The notes beneath the pieces are model-generated. The model worked only from the letters and a program-made list of their open reading frames with translations. It searched no databases and was not told the origin of the DNA. This document shows, one piece after another, positions 57,734-64,000 of a stretch of 64,000 bases of DNA. The position numbers and the translations under genes were made by a program. This DNA comes from Burkholderiales bacterium (GTDB taxonomy: Bacteria; Pseudomonadota; Gammaproteobacteria; Burkholderiales; Burkholderiaceae_C), in NCBI GenBank assembly GCA_003963115.1, contig RXJQ01000024.1, positions 1-64,000 on the forward strand, read 5' to 3'. Position 1 is the first letter of the stretch; the number at the start of each line of letters is the position of its first letter.

Positions 57734-57789
57734 TGTTATAGTCTAGGTCTTCACTGATTGCTGCAACCGCAGTTTTCAGTGCAAGAAAT

Positions 57790-57865
57790 GGCCAAGTAGC
57801 TCAGTTGGTAGAGCAGCGGATTGAAAATCCGCGTGTCGGTGGTTCGATTCCGCCCTTGGCCACCA
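57790..57865 (+). tRNA. tRNA-Phe (GAA)
   Basis: 76 bases with the CCA end encoded. Acceptor stem GGCCAAG/CTTGGCC, D-arm with AGCTCAGTTGGTAGAGC, anticodon stem GCGGA/TCCGC enclosing loop TTGAAAA with anticodon GAA at 57823-57825, T-arm GGTTCGATTCC. It is followed by a terminator and then the glycosyltransferase cluster. Confidence 0.96.
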
Positions 57866-57875
57866 AAATACTGAA

Positions 57876-57905
57876 CCCCGCACAGCTCGCTTTGCGGGGT
57901 TTTTT
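57876..57905 (+). terminator. Rho-independent terminator after tRNA-Phe
   Basis: CCCCGCA (57876-57882) and TGCGGGG (57893-57899) pair around a 10-base loop and are followed by TTTTTT. Confidence 0.9.
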
Positions 57906-57933
57906 ATTGCATCCAGCTGGCAGAATTCGCCTG

Positions 57934-58917
57934 ATGCCCACGCCAAGTCAGTCCAATCCATCCCTGCCGCGTGGCCCCTTGATCGTTCGGCTCTGCAATA
58001 TGGTTGGCGACGTTGTATTGGGTCTGCCCGCCCTGCAATTGCTGCAGTCTCACGGCTATGAGCCCCACCTCTATGGCAAAGGCTGGGCAAAGGCTCTGTT
58101 GGGTGCACATGGCTGGCCCATCACGTCACGGGCAGGCAAGCTTGGCGAGCGCGTGGCCCAGTTGCGCGAACTCAAACAGCAATGCCTGAGTGTGGATCCC
58201 GGGTTTGGCGACCGCGTGAACACCTTGCTCATGCCCAACTCCTTTTCCAGCGCATTCGAACCACGTTGGGCCGGCCTCAAGCCCGCGGGCTTTGTACGAG
58301 ACGGCAGACGCCTGCTGCTCAGCCAGGCCTGGCACGCCGCACACCCGAGCCCGCCAGCCCATGCGCTGGAAGGCTTCTGGGAGCTGGCCTGCAAGCTCAC
58401 CGGCACGGCCTCGCCACCGCCTGATCGCATCGACCTGCAGGTTGCGCCTGCCGCTCAGCAAGCCGCCGACGCACTGATGGCCGCTCATGGCATCCAGCCC
58501 GGTTTCGTCTGCATCGTGCCCTATGCCGCAGGCGACGTGGACGGCCAAGACAAACGTTGGCCCGAGTTCGCGCACCTCACCGCGCAACTCGCCGCGCGCC
58601 ATGACCGGCAGATCGTGACCTGCCCCGGCCCAGGCGAAGAAGCCATTGCGCGAGACGAGCACCCAGCCGCCATCTGCCTGCCCGGCGTCAAGCTGGATGT
58701 CTACCTCGGCCTGCTCAAGCGCGCCAGCCTGGTCATCTCCAATGACACGGGGCCGGCGCACATGGCCGCGGCGGTGGGCACGCCCGTGCTCAGTGTCTTG
58801 GGCCCGACCAAGCCCGAACAATGGCGCCCATGGGGCCCTCAGAACCGCATTGCACAGGGCCCGAATCGCCAGTGGCCCACCATGGACGACGTCATGCAGA
58901 AGGTCGATGCCGCATGA
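57934..58917 (+). CDS. Glycosyltransferase family 9 (heptosyltransferase-like), first copy
   Basis: 327 residues. It starts with PLIVRLCNMVGDVVLGLPALQLL and has the GT9 C-terminal motif LVISNDTGPAHMAAAVGTPVLSVLGPTKPEQWRPWG. GT9 enzymes add heptose or other sugars to LPS core from ADP-heptose. It is clearly a tandem paralogue of the next gene, with which its stop overlaps (ATGA). ATG at 57934 is chosen since homology begins right after it; the frame reading from 57805 would cross the tRNA. Confidence 0.88.
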   Translation: MPTPSQSNPSLPRGPLIVRLCNMVGDVVLGLPALQLLQSHGYEPHLYGKGWAKALLGAHGWPITSRAGKLGERVAQLRELKQQCLSVDPGFGDRVNTLLMPNSFSSAFEPRWAGLKPAGFVRDGRRLLLSQAWHAAHPSPPAHALEGFWELACKLTGTASPPPDRIDLQVAPAAQQAADALMAAHGIQPGFVCIVPYAAGDVDGQDKRWPEFAHLTAQLAARHDRQIVTCPGPGEEAIARDEHPAAICLPGVKLDVYLGLLKRASLVISNDTGPAHMAAAVGTPVLSVLGPTKPEQWRPWGPQNRIAQGPNRQWPTMDDVMQKVDAA

Positions 58918-59870
58918 AGCACCCGCAGCAAGGCCCTTTGATCGTCAGACTGTGCAACTGGGTGGGCGAAGCCGTGCTGTCGCTGCCCACCTTGACCATG
59001 CTGGCAGAACAGGGCTTTGAGCTGCACCTCATCGGCAAGCGTTGGACCATCGACCTGTTTGAAGGACATGGCTGGCAGGTGCATGTGCGCCCAGCCAAGC
59101 GCGCCGACGCCATCCGGCAACTGCGCTCGCTGCGGACGCAACTCGGCAAGGTCCATCCGGCCTTCTTGAAGCGCCCCAACATCGTGCTGCTGACCAGCTC
59201 CTTTTCCAGTGCGCTGGAGGCGCGCCTGGCCGGGCTCAAGCCCATTGGCTACATCAAGGAAGGCCGCGGCCTGCTGCTCAGCCATGGCGTGGCCTATCAG
59301 CCTGGCCTGCATGCGGCCGACAACTACTGGCGCATCGGCAGCGACTTCGCGAGCGTGCAGCAAGCACGACCACGCAATCTGGGCTTGAAGCCATCAGCCA
59401 CACACCAGGCGCAAGCCGCAAAGCTCATCAGCGAACATGGCCTGAGGCCAGGCTTCATCATCCTGTGCCCGTTCTCAGGCGCGGCCGACACCACGGGCAA
59501 GAAACTGTGGCCGGCTTTTCCCGAGCTGGTGCGCCAGCTGATCGCGCAAGGCAGACAAGTCGTGCTGTGCCCTGGCCCCGGTGAAGAAGCTCAGGCCCAA
59601 GCCGACTATCCCAGCGCCCAGATCTTGACCGGTGTGGGCCTGGGTGCATACGCTGCACTGAGCCAGCAGGCGGCCTGCACAGTGTCCAACGACACCGGGC
59701 CCGGGCACCTGGCTGCCGCAGCGGGCGGGCGGGTCGTCAGCGTGCTCGGCCCCGATGCCGCGCCGATGTGGTGGGCGCAAGGTGATGGCGTCACCATCCT
59801 TCGTCCCGATGAGGGCTGGCCCGAACTGGCCGCCGTGCGTCAGGCCATCGAACTCGCCACGCCGCCATGA
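58914..59870 (+). CDS. Glycosyltransferase family 9 (heptosyltransferase-like), second copy
   Basis: 318 residues. The N-terminus GPLIVRLCNWVGEAVLSLPTL mirrors the preceding gene, as does NIVLLTSSFSSALEARLAGLKPIGY and the C-terminal CTVSNDTGPGHLAAAAGGRVVSVLGPD. The two arose by duplication and have diverged, so they probably act on successive sugar positions. The stop overlaps the next start (ATGA). Confidence 0.87.
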   Translation: MKHPQQGPLIVRLCNWVGEAVLSLPTLTMLAEQGFELHLIGKRWTIDLFEGHGWQVHVRPAKRADAIRQLRSLRTQLGKVHPAFLKRPNIVLLTSSFSSALEARLAGLKPIGYIKEGRGLLLSHGVAYQPGLHAADNYWRIGSDFASVQQARPRNLGLKPSATHQAQAAKLISEHGLRPGFIILCPFSGAADTTGKKLWPAFPELVRQLIAQGRQVVLCPGPGEEAQAQADYPSAQILTGVGLGAYAALSQQAACTVSNDTGPGHLAAAAGGRVVSVLGPDAAPMWWAQGDGVTILRPDEGWPELAAVRQAIELATPP

Positions 59871-60937
59871 CCGCCCAGCGCCACATTGCCCTGCAGTTCG
59901 GCCACATCAAGCACTTCAATGAAGGGCTGGCCGAGGTGTCGCGCCAATTGGCCATGCAGTTCAGCAACCAGGCCCGGGAACTCGAAGCCCGGCATGGCTG
60001 GCGTTTTCATTTCATCCTGCCGCGCCAATGGCATGGCACGTTTGGCGATGGTGTCGAGTACCACGAGCTGAACGAGAACATGCGCTTGCGCCACCGCTTC
60101 CCGGTCGATCTCGATGTGTGGCATGGGCTGCACCAGCACATGCGCTACAGGCCTCCGGCCAACAGCCGACGCAACATCATCACCGTGCATGATCTGAACC
60201 ACGTGTATGCCAAGCAGGGCCTGAGCCTGTGGTGGCAGAACATGCGACTGACCCGGCATCTGCGCCGCGCGGACCAGCTTGTGGCCATCAGCCGCTACAC
60301 CGCCGACGACCTCCGCCAGCATCTGCCCTGGGCCCCCGCTGCCACGGTCATCCACAACGGTGCCGCCGACCTGACATCAGCCCCTCAAACACCGGTCGAG
60401 TCCCTGAATGGCGAAGACTTCATGCTGCACATCAGCCGCATGTCGCCCTCCAAGAACGTGGGCGCGCTCATCGACATGGCCGCCATCTGGCCCGAACGTA
60501 AGCTGGTGCTGGTCGGCCCCGACAGTCCCGAAGTCAAGGCCCATCAAGCGCGTGTTCACCACCTGGGGCTCACCAACGTGCGCTTCGTGCTCGACGTCAG
60601 CGAAGCCCAGAAGGCCTGGCTGTACGCCCACTGCACCGCCTTTCTGTTCCCATCGCTCATGGAAGGCTTCGGCCTGCCGCCCATCGAGGCCATGTTCTTT
60701 GGCAAGCCCGTGATCGTGGCGCGCCGCACCTGCCTGCCCGAGATCTGTGGCGAAGGCGCGGCCTATTGGGAGGACTTCACGCCCTTGGCCATGCGCCATG
60801 TCGTTGAAGAGCGCCTGGCCTTGCACGCACAGGCCGGCACAGGCCAAAGCGAGCGCGTTCGCAACCAGGCCCTGCACTACACCTGGCCCAGGGCGGCAGC
60901 ACAGTACATCCAGCTCTACCTGGGAACGGCCGGATGA
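59867..60937 (+). CDS. Glycosyltransferase family 4/1 type
   Basis: 356 residues, GT-B fold. ITVHDLNHVYAKQGLSLWWQN and QLVAISRYTADDLRQHLPW belong to the N-terminal half; the C-terminal donor-binding half has DFMLHISRMSPSKNVGALIDMA and FLFPSLMEGFGLPPIEAMFFGKPVIVA, the retaining GT4 signature with the E-x7-E motif. Sugar donor unknown. Overlaps both neighbours by 4 bases. Confidence 0.87.
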   Translation: MTAQRHIALQFGHIKHFNEGLAEVSRQLAMQFSNQARELEARHGWRFHFILPRQWHGTFGDGVEYHELNENMRLRHRFPVDLDVWHGLHQHMRYRPPANSRRNIITVHDLNHVYAKQGLSLWWQNMRLTRHLRRADQLVAISRYTADDLRQHLPWAPAATVIHNGAADLTSAPQTPVESLNGEDFMLHISRMSPSKNVGALIDMAAIWPERKLVLVGPDSPEVKAHQARVHHLGLTNVRFVLDVSEAQKAWLYAHCTAFLFPSLMEGFGLPPIEAMFFGKPVIVARRTCLPEICGEGAAYWEDFTPLAMRHVVEERLALHAQAGTGQSERVRNQALHYTWPRAAAQYIQLYLGTAG

Positions 60938-61743
60938 CCACCATGCTGCGCCTGCCTCAGGTCACGCTTTGCTGCGTCGATACCCGCCTGCCCGAGCTGG
61001 CGCTTGACGCCATGTTGCTGTGCATGGAGAAGGCCGAGTTTGGCGCGGCCCTGCTGTTCACGCGCCCGGGCCATGGCCTGAAGCACGTGCCCGCCTCCAT
61101 CCGCGTCATCGAGCTCGACAGCATCACCTCCATCGAGGCCTACTCGCACTTTCTGCTCAAGGGCATGCGCCCCTACCTGGCCACCTCCCACATGCTGATC
61201 GTGCAATGGGATGGCTATGTGCTGGACCCGGCCATGTGGCGCGATGACTTCCTCAACATGGACTACATCGGCGCCGTCTGGCCTCAGTACAAGGATGCCC
61301 ACCGGGTGGGCAATGGCGGCTTCTCGCTGCGCTCCGCCAAACTGCTGGACGCGCTGGCCCATAACGATATCCAGCCCCATCACCCGGAGGATGTCTGCAT
61401 CGCCCGGACCTATCGCACGCTGCTGGAGCGGCGCTGGGACATCCGCTTCGCCGACGAGTCGCTTGCCCACCGCTTTGCCTTCGAGCGCCAGCGGCAAACA
61501 CCCTCCAGCTTCGGCTTCCATGGCCTGTCCAACATGGGGCAACTGCTCAGCGAAACCGAGCTCAGCGCCTTCCTGGCACATGCACCTGCTAGCCTTTTTG
61601 GCAGCGTGGAAGCGCGCGGCTTCGTCAAACACCTGATCCGACGGAAAATGAAGCCTCTGGCCCGCCAGGCCTTGCGCCTGCGCCGGCAGGTCAAGCCTCT
61701 GAACCTGGCTGATCTCCGTCTGTGGGCCCGACTGGCCTTTTGA
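60934..61743 (+). CDS. DUF5672-family glycosyltransferase-like protein
   Basis: 269 residues. The segment LIVQWDGYVLDPAMWRDDFLNMDYIGAVWP followed by GNGGFSLRSAKLLDAL is the DUF5672 hallmark, with the DG and the GNGGFSLR loop seen also in galactosyltransferase-like GT-A enzymes. No membrane segment. Its reaction is unknown, but it sits among four glycosyltransferases on one transcript. Confidence 0.78.
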   Translation: MTTMLRLPQVTLCCVDTRLPELALDAMLLCMEKAEFGAALLFTRPGHGLKHVPASIRVIELDSITSIEAYSHFLLKGMRPYLATSHMLIVQWDGYVLDPAMWRDDFLNMDYIGAVWPQYKDAHRVGNGGFSLRSAKLLDALAHNDIQPHHPEDVCIARTYRTLLERRWDIRFADESLAHRFAFERQRQTPSSFGFHGLSNMGQLLSETELSAFLAHAPASLFGSVEARGFVKHLIRRKMKPLARQALRLRRQVKPLNLADLRLWARLAF

Positions 61744-61749
61744 CTCACC

Positions 61750-62592
61750 ATGAAAATCATCGACGCGTTTTGCTTTTTCAACGAGCTCGACATGCTGGAG
61801 ATGCGCCTGAACATCCTGGCGCCTTATGTCGATCACTTCATCGTGGTAGAGGCAGACCATACGTTCTCGGGTCAGCCCAAGAGCTCGCATTTCGCGGCCA
61901 ACCGCGACCGCTTCAAGCCCTTTGCCGACAAGCTCACGCACCACATCGCCCGCATCGACACCAGTGGCATGGACTTTTCGCACAAGCCCGAGCGATGCGA
62001 CCGCAGCACCGATTTCTGGAAGATCGAGTACGCCCAACGCAATGCCATTGCCGAAGCGCTCAAGGCCTTCGCTCCCACGGACCTGGCCATTGCCAGCGAT
62101 GTCGATGAGATCCCGGCCCCCGGCGCCATCGAGCGCATTCGCCATTCAGCGTGGCGCCAATGGCTGGTGAGCAAGATCCCGCACATCTTCCGGCAAGAGG
62201 AGTTCTTCTACAGCGCTGCCAACCTGCGCGATGAACCTTGCCTGGGGTCCATCATCACGTCCTGCGAGACCTTTGCGCGCTACACGCCCCAACGCATCCG
62301 CACCAAGCGCAAGCGCCTGCCCAAGATCGCGCATGGCGGCTACCATTTTTCCTACTTCATGACGCCAGAGCAAATCGCCAACAAGATCAGCTCCTTCTCG
62401 CACCAGGAATTCAACAACGGGAAGTTCAACACGCAAGACCGCATTGCCGACCGCATGGGCAAAGGCCAGGATCTTTTCGACAGACCCATCGCGTCCAAGA
62501 TGGTGACACTGAATCACTTCCCGCCAGAAGTGCGGCAACACCTGATCAAGTACCCCGCCTTCTGCGGGCAGATTGGTGCGGTTCAGGCTTGA
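61750..62592 (+). CDS. Glycosyltransferase family 17 protein
   Basis: 280 residues. It begins KIIDAFCFFNELDMLEMRLNIL and continues with VDHFIVVEADHTFSGQPKSSHF and LAIASDVDEIP (DxD-type metal site), the pattern of GT17, the family of eukaryotic GnT-III and many bacterial relatives. WKIEYAQRNAIAEAL is also typical. Six bases after the DUF5672 gene. Confidence 0.82.
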   Translation: MKIIDAFCFFNELDMLEMRLNILAPYVDHFIVVEADHTFSGQPKSSHFAANRDRFKPFADKLTHHIARIDTSGMDFSHKPERCDRSTDFWKIEYAQRNAIAEALKAFAPTDLAIASDVDEIPAPGAIERIRHSAWRQWLVSKIPHIFRQEEFFYSAANLRDEPCLGSIITSCETFARYTPQRIRTKRKRLPKIAHGGYHFSYFMTPEQIANKISSFSHQEFNNGKFNTQDRIADRMGKGQDLFDRPIASKMVTLNHFPPEVRQHLIKYPAFCGQIGAVQA

Positions 62593-62603
62593 CGGACTTA
62601 CAC

Positions 62604-63437
62604 ATGCAAGGGATTGAAGAAGGACAACAGCGCATAAAGCGGTTTTGCTATCTCGCTCAAGGTCGTGTCACAGACATTGACAAGCTGCATGCCATCTTTG
62701 CAGGCCGCACGCTGCTGAGCCTGACCTGGGATGCGCGGCGCGATGGGTCAAGCTATCTGCCCAAGTCCAGTTGGTCTGAAGGACGCCGGGCCTTGTGCCA
62801 CCAGGCCATGCAGATGGCCGATGTCGACTACATCGTCTTCATGGACGGCGATGCGCTCACAACGGCCGCCGAGCTCGACTCGTTCGAGCACACCGTATCC
62901 AGGCTCAGGCCAGCCGTGGCCGTGCCGCGCGTTCCCAAGACCGAGCGCTTCACCAAGAAGCTGGGTGCCAAGCCGCCAAGCTGGGTGCTGGCCTACGACT
63001 CCGACGAGCAGTTCCAGTGCTTCGATGCCCGCATCCTGCGCGACCACCTCGGCGGCAGCCCGTACGTCTCCCGATACGATCAGGTGTCGTGGTGGTACCC
63101 CTGCGTGATCAACCAGAAGCTGATCCGCAAGCACTATTGGCGCTCCTTTATTCAGGTCAATACCATCAAAGTGGGGAACGACAGCCATGGCAGCTACCCC
63201 AACACCTTCGATCCGGACTATATCCACGGCGAGGTAACGCGGCTGGGCCTGCACTCGAGGCTGCCGTTGTCTGCTGGCGGCCGCTTCTCGGCCAACCCCA
63301 GACTCGACAAGCGCGCGGTTTCACTCGACAAAAGGCTGTTCCAATTGATGTGCTGGCTGTCGGGGTGGCTCTACAAGCCTTTTGATCCGGCGCGCAAACC
63401 AGCGTTGACACCCGAACTCAAGACCATGATCCGTTAA
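62604..63437 (+). CDS. Putative GT-A-type glycosyltransferase
   Basis: 277 residues. The segment VDYIVFMDGDALTTAAELDSFE gives a DxD-like metal motif in a GT-A fold, with SLTWDARRDGSSYLPKSSW before it and QVSWWYPCVINQKLIRKHYW later. I do not recognise a defined family. Start at 62604 is chosen; the frame reading from 62238 overlaps the GT17 gene and is rejected. Twelve bases separate it from the GT17 gene. Confidence 0.65.
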   Translation: MQGIEEGQQRIKRFCYLAQGRVTDIDKLHAIFAGRTLLSLTWDARRDGSSYLPKSSWSEGRRALCHQAMQMADVDYIVFMDGDALTTAAELDSFEHTVSRLRPAVAVPRVPKTERFTKKLGAKPPSWVLAYDSDEQFQCFDARILRDHLGGSPYVSRYDQVSWWYPCVINQKLIRKHYWRSFIQVNTIKVGNDSHGSYPNTFDPDYIHGEVTRLGLHSRLPLSAGGRFSANPRLDKRAVSLDKRLFQLMCWLSGWLYKPFDPARKPALTPELKTMIR

Positions 63438-63449
63438 GGCCTCTCGCTC

Positions 63450-64000
63450 ATGCCGACTCCCCCACACATTCGTCGCGCCCAGTCCGAGGCCAAGGTTCTG
63501 ATCGCGGGCCTGATCCGCAATGGCGAGAAGACCATCAAGAGCGACATCGCACGACTGATGACTGCAGCCGCTGGCTTCCAAGAAGTCCATGTGCTGGTCA
63601 TCGAAAGCGACTCCACCGACGGCACGCTGGCCACATTGGCGGCCATGGTCCGGCAGGATTCGCGCATCCAATTCCGATCATTGGGGCGGCTAAGCGAAAC
63701 CCTCCCGGCGCGGAGCGCTCGCATGGCGCACTGTCGCAATGCCTATCTCGGCGAGGTCCGCGACAACCCTGCCTACGCCGATGTCGACTACGTGATCGTG
63801 GCCGATCTGGATGGCATGAACAACCTGCTCAACGCCGAAGCCATTGGGAGCTGCTTCGAGATCCATGAGGCGTGGGGTGCGCTCACTGCCAACCAGGATG
63901 GCCACTACTACGACATCTGGGCTTTGCGTCATCCGGACTGGTGCCCCAATGACTGTCTCCAGCAGCTGGCTATGTTGGAGCCCATCTTCGGCCATGAAAC
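63450..64000 (+). CDS. Glycosyltransferase-like protein (partial, runs off right edge)
   Basis: At least 183 residues without a stop. VLIAGLIRNGEKTIKSDIARLM and EVHVLVIESDSTDGTLATLAAM resemble GT2-like or cryptococcal mannosyltransferase-like N-termini; VDYVIVADLDGMNNLLNAE holds a DxD motif (DLDG) and is followed by WGALTANQDGHYYDIWALRHPDWCPND, as in that latter group. ATG at 63450 is 12 bases after the previous stop. The rest of the gene lies outside the window. Confidence 0.72.
   Translation, partial: MPTPPHIRRAQSEAKVLIAGLIRNGEKTIKSDIARLMTAAAGFQEVHVLVIESDSTDGTLATLAAMVRQDSRIQFRSLGRLSETLPARSARMAHCRNAYLGEVRDNPAYADVDYVIVADLDGMNNLLNAEAIGSCFEIHEAWGALTANQDGHYYDIWALRHPDWCPNDCLQQLAMLEPIFGHE

Noticed and set aside
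57790-57865. tRNA-Phe as an integration site with an att repeat
   Set aside because: No second copy of the tRNA 3' end was found in the window, so an attachment site cannot be supported here.

Overview
The window is 64 kb of GC-rich chromosome from a betaproteobacterium, most likely order Burkholderiales and near Comamonadaceae or the Aquabacterium/Leptothrix/Rubrivivax group. This is inferred from gene content and order: greB-spoT-rpoZ-gmk; yicC-kinase-phosphatase-rph-rdgB-hemW; gyrA-serC-pheA-tyrA-aroA/cmk-rpsA-ihfB-lapA-lapB; and rsmB-DUF4390-ntrY-ntrX. No 16S gene is present to confirm it. Most of the window is core genome in long same-strand runs with overlapping start and stop codons.

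Layout. 0-2 kb: start of a secreted protein, a VTT-domain membrane protein, and a MerR-like regulator with a degenerate receiver domain. 2-12.5 kb: stringent response and nucleotide genes (greB, spoT, rpoZ, gmk), a gamma-carbonic-anhydrase-like protein, yicC, a Ser/Thr kinase with its PP2C phosphatase, then rph, rdgB and hemW. hemW carries an in-frame palindromic insertion. 12.5-15.6 kb: a redox-looking group of two FMN split-barrel proteins (one fused to GAF), a hemerythrin and a small haem-copper-oxidase-like membrane protein. 15.6-16.6 kb: a non-coding stretch with two convergent copies of a highly structured element whose stems covary. 16.6-21.5 kb: fadD, a Tat-signal protein with a GMC oxidoreductase, and an OmpA-family protein. 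21.8-34.5 kb: gyrA, a DUF2059 protein, the serine and aromatic amino acid genes including an aroA-cmk fusion, rpsA, ihfB, lapA and lapB.

34.5-37.2 kb is an accessory minus-strand block: a frameshifted phospholipase-D-like gene carrying an EF-hand loop, an exported nuclease toxin of the Tox-REase-5 type, and an Imm52-like immunity gene. 37.3-42 kb: a PCu(A)C copper chaperone, comM, and glnK-amtB behind a sigma-54 promoter with two NtrC-type sites. 42-47.5 kb: gshA, kup, benE and gshB in one run. 47.6-57.7 kb: uup, ptsI, an acyltransferase, rsmB, DUF4390, and an NtrY/NtrX-like pair whose regulator lacks the AAA+ domain. 57.8-64 kb: tRNA-Phe, a terminator, then a surface-polysaccharide cluster of at least seven glycosyltransferase-type genes running off the end.

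The strongest candidates for something undescribed are the paired structured elements at 15.8-16.5 kb, the exported nuclease/immunity/phospholipase block at 34.5-37.2 kb, and the FMN-barrel/GAF/hemerythrin group at 12.5-15.6 kb. All family names are from reading motifs by eye; no search was run.
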